Assembly (NCBI GenBank): GCA_017414645.1
Contig: JAFQLL010000037.1
Span: forward strand, 1 to 35,590
DNA: 35,590 nt
Origin: Clostridia bacterium
Lineage (GTDB): Bacteria > Bacillota > Clostridia > UMGS1883
Direction of reading: 5' to 3'
The translations under genes and the position numbers were made by a program. Positions within the stretch are counted from its first letter, which is position 1. Every line of letters starts with the position of its first letter. Positions 14,914 to 24,482 of the stretch are shown here, piece after piece. The notes under the pieces are model-generated. The model worked only from the letters and a program-made list of their open reading frames with translations. It did not search any database and was not told the DNA's origin.

Positions 14914-16239
14914 TTATTTGTCTGATTTTCTTTCTCTTATTATAAACCTCACAGGTGTGCCCGTAAGACCGAAAGCACTTCTGATCTGGTTTTCGATATA
15001 TCTTATATACGAGAAGTGTGCCAGCTCTGCGTCGTTAACAAAAATAACAAACGTAGGCGGTTTTGTTGATGCCTGTGTAATGTAGAAAAGCTTGAGCCTC
15101 TTGCCCTTGTCGCTGGGGGGCTGAACACGTGCAACAGCATCGGTTAAAACGTCGTTAAGGGCACCTGTCTGGAGCCTCATTGCGTTCTGGTCAGCAACGT
15201 AGTCGATGTTGGCAAAAAGGTTTTCAACCCTCTGGCCTGTAAGCGCAGAAATAAACACAACTGGAGCGTACTGCATGAAGCCTAAGGTTTCGTAAACCTT
15301 TGTGCGCATAGCCTCCATTGTTTTGTCGTCCTTTTCAACGGCATCCCACTTATTTACAACAATTACAGTACCCTTGCCCTGCTCGTGAGCATAGCCTGCA
15401 ATTTTCGCATCCTGTTCGCTTATGCCTTCTACGCCATCAATCATAACAACGCATACGTCACAGCGTTCAACGGCGTTTAAAGAACGGATAACGCTGTAGC
15501 GTTCAACAATGTCGTCAACCTTGTTCTTTTTACGCATACCTGCAGTGTCGATAAAGGTGTACTTTTTGCCGTTCTTTTCAAGGTGTGTGTCGATAGCATC
15601 ACGGGTTGTGCCTGCAATATCGGAAACAATAACTCTGTCTTCGCCTAAAAGACGGTTGATAAGGCTGCTCTTACCTGCGTTGGGCTTACCAACAACGGCA
15701 ACCTTTATGGTGTCGTCCTCTTCCTCGCATTCACTTTCGGGCGGGAAGTATTCAACACACTTGTCCAAAACGTCGCCCACGCCTCTGCCATGCACCGAGG
15801 AAACAGCCATGGGCTCGTCAAGACCTAAGTTATAGAACTCGTAAAGCTCCATAGGGGGTTCACCGGGAGCATCTACCTTGTTGCACACAAGAACAATAGG
15901 CTTGTTGGACTTCTGAAGCATGGTTGCAACCTCCTGGTCGGCTGCTGTCATGCCGTCCTTTACATTAACCATAAAAATGATAACATCTGCCATTTCAATG
16001 GCAAGATTTGCCTGACGGCGCATCTGGGAAAGAATAATGTCCTTGGAATAGGGTTCGATACCGCCTGTGTCTATCATGGTGAACTCTCTTCCGCACCATT
16101 CCGCATCGGCATAAACCCTGTCACGGGTGATACCGGGAGTGTCCTCAACGATGGAAATTCTCTTTCCTGCTATTTTATTGAAAAGTGTGGATTTGCCGAC
16201 ATTGGGTCTGCCGACAATTGCAATTATAGGTTTTGCCAC
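14914..16239 (-). CDS. der: Ribosome-assembly GTPase Der (EngA)
   Basis: Essential double-GTPase that helps assemble the 50S subunit. 441 residues with two G domains. The first has GRPNVGKS (10-17), DTGG (57-60) and NKVD (120-123). The second has GKPNAGKS (184-191), DTAG (231-234) and NKWD (296-299). A C-terminal KH-like domain ends in GTPVRFIIRERK. Full length and intact. It is 11 nt after the DUF512 gene. Confidence 0.98.
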   Translation of the reverse strand: MAKPIIAIVGRPNVGKSTLFNKIAGKRISIVEDTPGITRDRVYADAEWCGREFTMIDTGGIEPYSKDIILSQMRRQANLAIEMADVIIFMVNVKDGMTAADQEVATMLQKSNKPIVLVCNKVDAPGEPPMELYEFYNLGLDEPMAVSSVHGRGVGDVLDKCVEYFPPESECEEEDDTIKVAVVGKPNAGKSSLINRLLGEDRVIVSDIAGTTRDAIDTHLEKNGKKYTFIDTAGMRKKNKVDDIVERYSVIRSLNAVERCDVCVVMIDGVEGISEQDAKIAGYAHEQGKGTVIVVNKWDAVEKDDKTMEAMRTKVYETLGFMQYAPVVFISALTGQRVENLFANIDYVADQNAMRLQTGALNDVLTDAVARVQPPSDKGKRLKLFYITQASTKPPTFVIFVNDAELAHFSYIRYIENQIRSAFGLTGTPVRFIIRERKSDK

Positions 16240-16250
16240 ACTAACACCTC

Positions 16251-17555
16251 CTAATCATTTAAAAGAGCCTCTAAAAATTCGTAGCCGTCGTTTTCAACAG
16301 CCTTTATTTTTACGCCAAGCTCTTTTTCCATTTCGTTAACGGTTGTATCATCAAGCAGAACGTCGGTAGAATCACGAAGCATGCTTTTTGATATTAAAAG
16401 AGTTTCGCCCAAAGCTTTACCTTTAAGCTGCCTTACAATATCCCTGCCGCATAAAAGCCCTGCGACGGTTATTTCTTCACCAAAGAAATCGTTAACGATT
16501 TTGTACACGTCCACTTCTAAATTATTATACCTTTTTTTGGCATCGTTTGCAATAGCTTTAATAAAATTATAAGCTGAAACGCCCGTAGCTATGCTCACAT
16601 GGCGCTTTTTTTCAAGGGAATAATTTTCCTCCAATGCGTTATAAAATTCTTCACGCATGCTGGCAATTAGCCCTACACCATTTTCAATCTGAGGAAAATG
16701 CTCATACTCTTCAGAAGAGGGAATTTCTCTTTCAGCCTTAAGGTAAAACTCGTCCGATGCAAAGAAAAGCCTTGTGCCCACTGCCTCGAGAGCCTTTTTC
16801 TGCCATTTTTCCACAATGGCAAGAACCTCCTCTGCCTTTGCCTTGTCAACAGAGGGAATGTCACACAAATTTTCACGGTAGCGTGTTTTCCCTATGGGCA
16901 CAATGCTCACGCTTCTTATGTGGCCTAAAGTAAGCAGGTCGGAAAGGGTTCTTTCAAGCTCTTCCCCATCGTTAAGATTGGGGCAAAGCACAATTTGCGC
17001 GTTTAAAAGAATGCCGTTGTCAGAAAGCTTTTTAAGCCTTTCCATAATGTTGCCTGCATTTTTGTTTTTGAGCATTTCACAGCGCAAGACAGGGTTTGTG
17101 GTGTGCACAGAAACATTTATGGGGCTTACACGCATGCTTATGAAACGGTCGATTTCCTTTTCGGGAACATTTGTAAGGGTTACGTAGTTGCCCTGGAAAA
17201 AGGAAAGACGGGTGTCGTCGTCCTTAAAGTACAAGGTTTTGCGCATCCCCGGGGGCAGCTGGTCTATAAAGCAGAAAACACAGCGGTTCGCACAGCTTTT
17301 TGCACCATCAATAAGCCCCGATTCAAACTCAACGCCCAAATCCTCGTAAACTTCCTTTTCAATTTCAACGTCCACAACCTCGCCCTGCTTGGTCTGTACT
17401 GTTAAAAGAATTTCCTCGTCGCTCATGAGAAAACGATAGTCGAGAATGTCGCGCACCTCGGCATTATTAATTTTTAAAATCACATCTCCGGGTTCAAGAC
17501 CTATTTCCTCGGCAATGGAGCCTTCGAAGACTGTTTTAATTTCGTTTTTCTTCAT
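16251..17555 (-). CDS. DUF512 protein with PDZ and radical-SAM-like cysteine motif
   Basis: 434 residues, COG1625 type. Residues 5-60 form a PDZ-like domain (AEEIGLEPGDVILKINNAEV). C88, C92 and C95 (CANRCVFC) are a radical-SAM-type CxxxCxxC motif in the context CFIDQLPPGMR. The DUF512 part includes CPNLNDGEELERTL and SIVPIGKTRYR. The reaction is not known. It is 1 nt after the SGNH gene and 11 nt before der, a conserved neighbour. Confidence 0.92.
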   Translation of the reverse strand: MKKNEIKTVFEGSIAEEIGLEPGDVILKINNAEVRDILDYRFLMSDEEILLTVQTKQGEVVDVEIEKEVYEDLGVEFESGLIDGAKSCANRCVFCFIDQLPPGMRKTLYFKDDDTRLSFFQGNYVTLTNVPEKEIDRFISMRVSPINVSVHTTNPVLRCEMLKNKNAGNIMERLKKLSDNGILLNAQIVLCPNLNDGEELERTLSDLLTLGHIRSVSIVPIGKTRYRENLCDIPSVDKAKAEEVLAIVEKWQKKALEAVGTRLFFASDEFYLKAEREIPSSEEYEHFPQIENGVGLIASMREEFYNALEENYSLEKKRHVSIATGVSAYNFIKAIANDAKKRYNNLEVDVYKIVNDFFGEEITVAGLLCGRDIVRQLKGKALGETLLISKSMLRDSTDVLLDDTTVNEMEKELGVKIKAVENDGYEFLEALLND

Positions 17556-17556
17556 T

Positions 17557-18504
17557 TTAGTTTTCCAATCTGTCTTTTAATATTTTTCCGAAGTATTTGC
17601 TTACCTTCATGCTTCCCGACTCATTAAGATGGCTGAACTCTGCCATATCGGTCTGAAAGTCAAAGCCCATGTCGTCCAGGTGATACAAAAGGTTTATATA
17701 CTCTACGCCCCAGTCTTGGGCATATTCTTCAATTTTATTGTAAATGCTCTGCTGGTAAGCACCTGTTACGTCATTATTATCCACATCTGCGCGATAAGGA
17801 ATGACAGTAAGAATAAGCTCGGTGTTTGTTTCCTTGCATAAATCAACTATCTTTTTAAGGTATTGGAGCGGCACTTCGGGCACTTCGTTCTTAATTGCTT
17901 TATCAAGGGGCACAAAGTCGTTTTCAAAGGGTGTTGTAACATACAAAACCTGACTGGTTTCGTCGTATTCCTTTGTTACGGTATAGTCTGTCCTTGTAAG
18001 GCTTTTCCACCTGCCGTGATAGAGCATGTAGTTAAGGAAAAACTCGCTTTTGCTCACCTCGGCAAGGTCAAGAATGGCCTCTGCCTTGTTTTTGCCTATG
18101 GGGAAATTATCTATCGCCTGATGGAAGCGTGTTGGTGTAAAATACACCTCGGGGTAGAACATGCAGAAAAGGTCCACTGCAACAATTTCGGGAGAATGCC
18201 TTTCTATCATTTCCTTAACCACATAGTAGGTTGTGGGCATGCTCTGGGCTGCAGTTGCTGTGTTGCAAGCAGAAATGTTGTATTCACTTTTTAAAACAGA
18301 AGGATGTACACCATACTGGATGTGGCTGGGGCCTGCAAGCACAACAGAGTAGCTTTCGTTTGGCATTGTAAATATTTTACCCAATGCCTCCGATTCGCTC
18401 TTGTTGCGCAAAACCTCCCTGCTTCCTGTATACAGCACAACAAACAATGCTATAAAAAGCACTGCCTTCGCTATTTTTTTCAAGTTGTCCATTACATTAT
18501 TCAT
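17557..18504 (-). CDS. Membrane-anchored SGNH-like protein, partner of the MBOAT acyltransferase
   Basis: 315 residues. Residues ~10-28 are an N-terminal membrane anchor; the rest is probably extracellular. The catalytic serine is S60 in LAGPSH, and a D-x-x-E-F-S-H block near the C-terminus (H292) is the usual Asp/His pair. Such proteins pair with MBOAT proteins to O-acetylate surface polysaccharides (AlgX/AlgJ-like or DltD-like logic). The substrate cannot be told. The start at 18504 has AGGTGG upstream; the frame runs on to 18585, but that part lies in repeat sequence. Confidence 0.8.
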   Translation of the reverse strand: MNNVMDNLKKIAKAVLFIALFVVLYTGSREVLRNKSESEALGKIFTMPNESYSVVLAGPSHIQYGVHPSVLKSEYNISACNTATAAQSMPTTYYVVKEMIERHSPEIVAVDLFCMFYPEVYFTPTRFHQAIDNFPIGKNKAEAILDLAEVSKSEFFLNYMLYHGRWKSLTRTDYTVTKEYDETSQVLYVTTPFENDFVPLDKAIKNEVPEVPLQYLKKIVDLCKETNTELILTVIPYRADVDNNDVTGAYQQSIYNKIEEYAQDWGVEYINLLYHLDDMGFDFQTDMAEFSHLNESGSMKVSKYFGKILKDRLEN

Positions 18505-18576
18505 AAAATCCACCTGCATCAGAAAAATGTTGCAGCCACCTGTTAAATGTAGCCTGAAGCCCATGTTCGTACAGAA

Positions 18577-18660
18577 CGGGGACATTGCCTACCCTATGTC
18601 AGCCCACTTTCTCGCATTTCCTTGTACATAATTGAAAATGAATGAATGGCTGTGTCCCCG
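18577..18660. repeat. REP/MITE-like element with CGGGGACA terminal inverted repeats
   Basis: CGGGGACA (18577-18584) and TGTCCCCG (18653-18660) bound an 84-bp non-coding segment between the MBOAT and SGNH genes. Inside are GCC and GGC just next to the ends. The ends resemble REP sequences mobilised by REP-associated tyrosine transposases; no such transposase is in the window. Confidence 0.6.
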
Positions 18661-18664
18661 CACC

Positions 18665-20137
18665 TTAAAACTGGAAGTAGATAAACTGGCTTGCATCATA
18701 CTCGGGGCCGTATATGCCCAGAATAAGAACTGCAAAGAGCCCTGCGAAATATATGGCAAAGCGGAACCATAAGCCCTGCTCCGAAAGCTTTTCGCGGATG
18801 TTTATTCCAACGTACTTCAAGGAGCTTACAACCAAAAGCACCACAAGGGACATAAGCAGCACAAACATGTCTGCCCTGTCAAGGCCAAGAGTGAAAAGTG
18901 TTCCGTCAGTAAAAATCCAGGGGTTAAACTCGCAGAAAAGATTTTTTATAATTCTTACTGCATCATGCAGTGAATTTGCACGGAAGAAAATCCATGAAAA
19001 GTCGATAAGTGCAAAGGTTATAAGCGCCTTACCAAGCTTACCGCTGAAATTACCGCGTCTTACGCCAATGGCGGAAGAAACCTTAAGCCTGAGCTTTTTT
19101 GTCATGTCGCCTATTATCTGATAAAGGCCGTTCAAGCCACCCCATATAACAAAAGTCCAGCTTGCACCGTGCCAAAGACCGCTTAATACAAACACTACCA
19201 TAAGGTTAAAATATTTTCTCACTCTGCCCTTTCTGTTTCCTCCAAGAGGAATGTAGAGATAATCGCGGAACCAGCTGGAAAGGGAAATGTGCCATCTGCG
19301 CCAGAATTCCGAAACGCTCTGTGAAAAATAAGGGGTGTCGAAGTTTTTCATAAGGTTAAAGCCCATAACAAGCGCCGCACCACGGGCAATGTCGGAATAG
19401 CTTGCAAAATCGCAATATATCTGAAAGGCAAAAAGAATTGTTGCAATAAGAATTGCAAAGCCTGTATAGCTTGCGTAATTGTTATAAACCGTATCAACAA
19501 TATATGCAGCTCTGTCGGCAATTACAAGCTTTTCGAAAAAGCCCCAGAGCATGAGCATAAGACCATTTGCAACGTTTTCAGTTTTAAAATAGTGGCGTTC
19601 ACGAAGCTGCGTTATAAGGTTTCCGCTTCGTTCAATGGGGCCTGCCACAAGCTGCGGAAAAAACGACACGAAAAGTGCATACCTTAAAAGGTTCTTTTCG
19701 GGGGCTATATCTTTTCTGTACACATCCACCGTATAACCAAGAGCCTGGAAGGTGTAGAAGGAAATGCCCACGGGCAAAATCACATCAAAGGAAGGGTTAA
19801 TAAGCTCTAAATTCCATGCCGAAAGACATGCGTTTATGTTGTTTACTGCAAAGTCGAAATACTTAAAGAAAAACAGTATGGCAATGTTTACGGTAAAGCT
19901 GAGCCCCACCCAGAGCTTTTTCCAGTTTGTTGCTTTGCACTTGGAAATGAAAAGCCCTGCAGTATAGGTGCTCACGGTTGAAAAAGCCATAAGAAGAGCA
20001 TATTTGGGGTTCCAGCACATGTAAAAGAAGTAGCTTGCCACAAGAAGCCATATGTATCTTACCTTGTGAGGCAGCACGTAATAAAGTAGTGCCACAACAG
20101 GGAAGAATATTAAAAACTGCAATGAATTAAAAAGCAT
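18665..20137 (-). CDS. MBOAT family O-acyltransferase (AlgI/DltB-like)
   Basis: 490-residue multi-pass membrane protein that passes acyl groups across the membrane to a surface polymer. Family motifs are FWRRWHISLSSWFRDYLYIPLGG (H283) and LSGLWHGASW with the invariant H323. The start follows GGAGGACAATT. It is first in the operon, with a strong promoter 40 nt upstream. The SGNH gene follows after an 84-bp inserted repeat. No dltA or dltC is nearby, which argues for polysaccharide O-acetylation, not D-alanylation; this is inference. Confidence 0.93.
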   Translation of the reverse strand: MLFNSLQFLIFFPVVALLYYVLPHKVRYIWLLVASYFFYMCWNPKYALLMAFSTVSTYTAGLFISKCKATNWKKLWVGLSFTVNIAILFFFKYFDFAVNNINACLSAWNLELINPSFDVILPVGISFYTFQALGYTVDVYRKDIAPEKNLLRYALFVSFFPQLVAGPIERSGNLITQLRERHYFKTENVANGLMLMLWGFFEKLVIADRAAYIVDTVYNNYASYTGFAILIATILFAFQIYCDFASYSDIARGAALVMGFNLMKNFDTPYFSQSVSEFWRRWHISLSSWFRDYLYIPLGGNRKGRVRKYFNLMVVFVLSGLWHGASWTFVIWGGLNGLYQIIGDMTKKLRLKVSSAIGVRRGNFSGKLGKALITFALIDFSWIFFRANSLHDAVRIIKNLFCEFNPWIFTDGTLFTLGLDRADMFVLLMSLVVLLVVSSLKYVGINIREKLSEQGLWFRFAIYFAGLFAVLILGIYGPEYDASQFIYFQF

Positions 20138-20173
20138 AATTGTCCTCCGTAAACAACATAATACCTCAAGTAT

Positions 20174-20202
20174 ATATTAATATTTTTAGGGTATTTTGTC
20201 AA
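20174..20202 (-). promoter_or_regulatory. Sigma-A-type promoter of the MBOAT-SGNH-DUF512-der-plsY operon
   Basis: TTGACA (20197-20202), a 17-bp spacer and TAATAT (20174-20179) on the minus strand. It is the only strong promoter I see for the run ending at 11463. Confidence 0.75.
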
Positions 20203-20238
20203 CAAAAAGAAGCTGTGCAACCACAGCTTCTTTTTGTT
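20201..20238. terminator. Intrinsic terminator after the DUF4340 gene
   Basis: A 17-bp stem, AACAAAAAGAAGCTGTG / CACAGCTTCTTTTTGTT, with a CAAC loop and a T-rich descending arm on the minus strand. It ends the ABC/DUF4340 operon and directly adjoins the MBOAT -35 box. Confidence 0.9.
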
Positions 20239-20251
20239 GTTTAATGCTATT

Positions 20252-21493
20252 TTATTGTTTAAGGTTCTTCGCCGCTTCAAAAATGTCCTTTACGCTTTTT
20301 TTGTTAACTACAAAGCCTTTTTCGCCGTTAACATCCACTGCATATTCGCTTTCGCTTATAGGCAAGAACTGCACCGCACAGGTGGTGCCGTCTGTTTTTG
20401 TAAAGGTTATGGAATATTCAACCACACCTTCTACAGAGCCCTCTCTTGTAAAGGTAAGGCCCATAAGCTTCTGATAAAAATCCCTAAACAGCACAGCTGA
20501 AACTTCTGCCCCGTTTTTATAAAATACAGGTGCTTCGCTGTCAGGCGCTTCAATTTTGAATTCAACTATACCCTCGTTTGATACCATTTTGACACCGCTT
20601 ACTTCTGTTATGGCAATCGGCGCAACATATTTTCCGATAAAATCAAAGCCGGTAGTGTTAAGAAAGGCAAGCTCATTTTCTGCCACACGATATGCATAAT
20701 CGGTGTTTTCGTAGATGATACAATCGCCTATTACGTCAAACACAAGCTTTGTTCCGTCATTTAAAGTAACCGCTACAGGTTTTGCTTCTGCTTCAGCCAC
20801 CTCGTCTTTAGGAACAATTTCGATGGCAGAAATGTCACTCATTTCTTCAAGAATGCTCTTTATCTTGGCTTCATCGGCGGGCTTATCATAGGGCGTTTTT
20901 TCAACCCAGCCGCTTTCGGTTTTTTCAAGAGTAACGTCGTTATATTCCAGCATTTTAACCTTGTCCTCATACATCTGAAGCACAGTGTTATCAAGATACT
21001 TTATCTTTTCAAGAAATACCATGTACAAATCGGGTTGAAGTACAAGGTAAATATCTCTGTCGTCCTGCATTTTGAGGTAACGGTACTCACCGCTTTCGCT
21101 GCCGATGGAAATTGTTTTCGTTTTTGAGCCAAAGTCAAGCGTTACGGTAACAGCACCTTCTTCAAGCCCACATTCTGCAGCTTTCACACCGTCTGCCTTC
21201 ATGGGCGACTGAATGTTACAAAGGCTCTTTACCAAGGTGTCGGCAAAGGTTTTATCAACCTTAACGCCTTCAACGCCTTCCATTGTCCATTCACTGCCCT
21301 TTTTAATAAGAGTAAATTCCTCCGCGCCCTTTATCTGTACCTTTTCTACACTTTCAGGGTCTGCGGTATATACAACTATTGCCTCGTTGCCACCATCGTC
21401 GGTAGGCTTAAGAAGCTGATATATGCTTCCTGCCAGAATTGCAACCATGAGAAGCCCGAGAACTATTTTTATAATTATTCCTTTTACACTCAT
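20252..21493 (-). CDS. DUF4340 domain protein of a Gld-like ABC system
   Basis: 413 residues. One N-terminal membrane segment (IIKIVLGLLMVAILAGSIYQLL) is followed by extracellular DUF4340-type repeats (VEKVQIKGAEEFTLIKKGSEWTMEG; YRYLKMQDDRDIYLV). The start codon shares one base with the preceding stop, so translation is coupled to the GldG-like gene. Proteins of this type accompany GldG-like proteins in many bacteria, but the role is unknown. Confidence 0.82.
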   Translation of the reverse strand: MSVKGIIIKIVLGLLMVAILAGSIYQLLKPTDDGGNEAIVVYTADPESVEKVQIKGAEEFTLIKKGSEWTMEGVEGVKVDKTFADTLVKSLCNIQSPMKADGVKAAECGLEEGAVTVTLDFGSKTKTISIGSESGEYRYLKMQDDRDIYLVLQPDLYMVFLEKIKYLDNTVLQMYEDKVKMLEYNDVTLEKTESGWVEKTPYDKPADEAKIKSILEEMSDISAIEIVPKDEVAEAEAKPVAVTLNDGTKLVFDVIGDCIIYENTDYAYRVAENELAFLNTTGFDFIGKYVAPIAITEVSGVKMVSNEGIVEFKIEAPDSEAPVFYKNGAEVSAVLFRDFYQKLMGLTFTREGSVEGVVEYSITFTKTDGTTCAVQFLPISESEYAVDVNGEKGFVVNKKSVKDIFEAAKNLKQ

Positions 21494-22980
21494 TATCTGT
21501 TTCTCCTCTTAAACCAGATTATAACCCCTGCTAAAATAACCGCAAAGGGAAGCACAAAGCCCAGAAGCTTACTCGTAAGCCCTGCCTGCATCCTGCTCAT
21601 TGTAAGCACCGATACCATGCTTGTTTTAACGGGCACATTAATGCTCTCTATAGCTTCGCCAAATGAATGTGAAAGTGCATTTATAACAAAGTCTGAATTG
21701 CCGAAGCTTTTTTCCTCAAGAGAAATATCAATGATTTTATCGTAATTTGTTATGCTGTCATGTGTTATGCCCCAAATCGACTCGGTAGATGTAACAATCA
21801 GCTTTGCTGTGTTTTCAAAGCTGCCGTTAAGAGGCTTTTCAAGCGCATAAGCAAGGTTAAACTGCCCTGTCTTAACCTTTTGGGTGTCAATGCCATTTTC
21901 GCCTATGGGCATGCTGTAGGCATTGCTGCTGCTTGTTAAAAGCACATCGGCTTCAATGTTGTCTGTCGGATTGAAGCTGAGGCTTCGTGCGTAGGATGTA
22001 ATTACTCTTCCGTAAATGTCCTTCACAATGTCATTGCCGGTTTTATTTGCATAGAAGTAAACGCCTGTTTCGTCAACTTGGCTCTGAGGGTCAGCTTCGC
22101 TTATAATGTCGTTATTTGCGCTTATGCCCCAGAAATTTTCAAGGTAGCCTTCGAGCCTTGGGAGTACAATTGCCGAAGGAAGTGAAACTGCCACGCTGCC
22201 GCCCTTTAAAAGATAGTTGTCAAGGCTGTCAATTTCTGCCTGGGTAAAGTCGCTTTCGGGCGACATTATCATTACTATATCTATCCCCTCGGGGATTTCA
22301 CCTGTAGATAAGTCATACTGATACACGTTTATGTTTTCACTTCGCAAAAAACCAACAAGCATCATCCCGCCGGTTACATTATTACCGTTTTCGTCGGTTT
22401 TAACTGCCCCAACAATTTCGCCATGGCCCGTTGTGAAGCAAACTGTCATCTGCTTGTCACTGGACACAGCACCAATTGCATTTGTAAGCAGGTTTTCAAG
22501 CTTAAAAACTGTACCGCTCTGGTTATTTACTATCATCTCCGATGCATTAATAAGCTTTGCCTTTGACTTGTCCTTTCTTGCAACAAGCACGCTGTCGTCA
22601 ACATTTGCATCGGCTGTTATGCTGTAGGAATTAAGCAAAACAGGGTTTGTGTGATAGTTTACAACCTTGTATTCAATATTTTTACTGAATGCGTCGTACT
22701 GTTCAATAACACTTGTTACCCTGCTGTCGGCATCCTTAGTGCCTTTGAGGTAAATAATGTCGATTTCGGTATCACCTTCGTCAAGCCTTTTAAGCATGCT
22801 CTTTGTTTCGTTACTTATTTTTGTAACACGGCTTTCGGTAAGGTCAAGCTTAAGCTTGGGAAATTTTGTTTCCACAAGCACAGCTGTAATGTTAAGAAGA
22901 AGCACAAGCACAATTGCAAAGGTTATTACAACCGTGTTATTTATGCTGAATTTAAGATTTTTAAAATTAATTTTCTTCAT
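21493..22980 (-). CDS. GldG-like ABC auxiliary membrane protein
   Basis: 495 residues. A membrane segment near residues 12-35 and one near the C-terminus (LLGFVLPFAVILAGVIIWF) enclose an extracytoplasmic region with KLDLTESRVTKIS and a GATase-like fold (TVCFTTGHGEI; GIDIVMIMSPESDF; LDNYLLKGGSVAVSLP). This is the layout of GldG/ABC_transp_aux proteins. The ATG at 22980 sits 8 nt after GGAGG and 5 nt after the permease stop. Confidence 0.85.
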   Translation of the reverse strand: MKKINFKNLKFSINNTVVITFAIVLVLLLNITAVLVETKFPKLKLDLTESRVTKISNETKSMLKRLDEGDTEIDIIYLKGTKDADSRVTSVIEQYDAFSKNIEYKVVNYHTNPVLLNSYSITADANVDDSVLVARKDKSKAKLINASEMIVNNQSGTVFKLENLLTNAIGAVSSDKQMTVCFTTGHGEIVGAVKTDENGNNVTGGMMLVGFLRSENINVYQYDLSTGEIPEGIDIVMIMSPESDFTQAEIDSLDNYLLKGGSVAVSLPSAIVLPRLEGYLENFWGISANNDIISEADPQSQVDETGVYFYANKTGNDIVKDIYGRVITSYARSLSFNPTDNIEADVLLTSSSNAYSMPIGENGIDTQKVKTGQFNLAYALEKPLNGSFENTAKLIVTSTESIWGITHDSITNYDKIIDISLEEKSFGNSDFVINALSHSFGEAIESINVPVKTSMVSVLTMSRMQAGLTSKLLGFVLPFAVILAGVIIWFKRRNR

Positions 22981-22985
22981 GTCCC

Positions 22986-23684
22986 CTACCTCCATCTGCG
23001 ACTTTCAATCTTTCGCATTGATAAAAGCAAAAACAAGAATGTAAAGGACAGGTAGTATATAACACCCGAGGGTGCAATAACGCCCATTGAAAAGCTGTTA
23101 TTCCATTCTGCTATGCTGAAAAAGCTTATTATGTAGTCCACAATGCCTATTCCCGTATTCAGAATGGACAAGAAAAACAAAAGCAATGTAACACCATAGG
23201 TAACAACCGCTGCTACAACCTGGTTTTCAGTAAGACAAGAGATAAACAGCCCAATTGCTGTAAGAAGTGCACCAAAAAGAATGTAGCCTGAGTACGATGC
23301 GAAGGTTTCACCTATTGCAATATCGCCCCATATTGCCGCAACGAAAACGTAAGGAAGGGTTGCCATAGTTGAAATTAAAAACACACTGAAGGCTGCGAAA
23401 TATTTGCCCATAATAATTTCCGACACTTTAACAGGCACAGTCAAAAGCAGCTGGTCGGTCTTTTCTGTTTTCTCCTCTGCAAAAAGCCTCATGGTTATAA
23501 TGGGGAGCAAAAGCATTAAAATCACCATGCACATGGGCAATATACCGTTCACGCTACCCACACGGTTAACAAACATTATCTGTGAAAAGAAAATTGAGGA
23601 AAGGAACATGAAAACGCCTATGAATACATAGCCTGTCATGGTCGTGAAGTAAGAAAGCATTTCTCTTTTATATATCGCCTTCAT
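22986..23684 (-). CDS. ABC-2 type permease (GldF-like)
   Basis: 232 residues with about six membrane segments. RLFAEEKTEKTDQLLLTVPV is characteristic of GldF-like ABC-2 permeases. It overlaps the ATPase gene by 17 nt, so the two are translated together. Substrate unknown. Confidence 0.9.
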   Translation of the reverse strand: MKAIYKREMLSYFTTMTGYVFIGVFMFLSSIFFSQIMFVNRVGSVNGILPMCMVILMLLLPIITMRLFAEEKTEKTDQLLLTVPVKVSEIIMGKYFAAFSVFLISTMATLPYVFVAAIWGDIAIGETFASYSGYILFGALLTAIGLFISCLTENQVVAAVVTYGVTLLLFFLSILNTGIGIVDYIISFFSIAEWNNSFSMGVIAPSGVIYYLSFTFLFLLLSMRKIESRRWR

Positions 23685-24399
23685 TCAGCTTTCCTCCTTT
23701 CACGTTAAGGGTGTAGAAAATCTTTTCGAGCTCTTCCAGGTCGATTTCTTCCTTTGCTTTTTCACAAGCTATAATACCATCGTTTATAATAACAACCCTG
23801 TCACACACTGCGCAAACCTCTGAAAGAATGTGGGTAGAAAAAATAATGGTATGTTCACCCTTAAGGCCTCTTATAACCTCGCGTATCTCCATAATCTGGT
23901 TGGGGTCAAGCCCTACAGTGGGCTCGTCCAGAATGAGAACCTCGGGCTTGCCGATAAGCGCCTGCGCAAAGCCCACCCTCTGCTTGTAGCCCTTTGAAAG
24001 GTTCTTTATTTTTCTGTTTTTAACATCAAGAATTGAAACAGTATCCATAACATGGTCAATGTGTTCCTTCTTTGGCACATTGAGCTTTACCTTTTTCAAT
24101 TCGTAAACAAAATTCAAGTATTCCTTTACGGTCATATCCTTATAAAGGGGTGGCTGTTCGGGCAGATAGCCTATCATTTTTTTAGCCTCAATAGGGTTTT
24201 CCAGAACGTCTATGCCATTAACCTTTACAGAGCCTGCGCTCATTGATATGTAGCCTGTAATCATATTCATAGTAGTACTTTTTCCCGCACCGTTAGGGCC
24301 GAGCAAGCCTAAAATTTCGCCTTTATTAACGTTGAAGGAAACAGAGTTTACCGCTTTTTTATCTCCGTAGGATTTACAAAGTTCTTTAACTTCTATCAT
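23668..24399 (-). CDS. ABC transporter ATP-binding protein (GldA-like)
   Basis: 243-residue cytoplasmic ATPase. Walker A is GPNGAGKST, the signature motif region is LSKGYKQRVG, Walker B is VLILDEPTVGLDP, and the H-loop is STHILSEV. It pairs with the overlapping ABC-2 permease. The start has GAGGAGGG upstream. First gene of a four-gene operon. Confidence 0.93.
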   Translation of the reverse strand: MIEVKELCKSYGDKKAVNSVSFNVNKGEILGLLGPNGAGKSTTMNMITGYISMSAGSVKVNGIDVLENPIEAKKMIGYLPEQPPLYKDMTVKEYLNFVYELKKVKLNVPKKEHIDHVMDTVSILDVKNRKIKNLSKGYKQRVGFAQALIGKPEVLILDEPTVGLDPNQIMEIREVIRGLKGEHTIIFSTHILSEVCAVCDRVVIINDGIIACEKAKEEIDLEELEKIFYTLNVKGGKLNEGDI

Positions 24400-24452
24400 A
24401 TAAATCCCTCCTCTTGTTTATTTAACCATATTTATATTACCATATTGTAAAC

Positions 24453-24479
24453 AAAAGGGAAACAAAATGTTTCCCTTTT
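24453..24479. terminator. Intrinsic terminator after hisS
   Basis: An 11-bp stem, AAAAGGGAAAC / GTTTCCCTTTT, with an AAAAT loop, directly after the hisS stop codon on the minus strand and before the GldA-like gene. Confidence 0.8.
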
Positions 24480-24482
24480 TAG

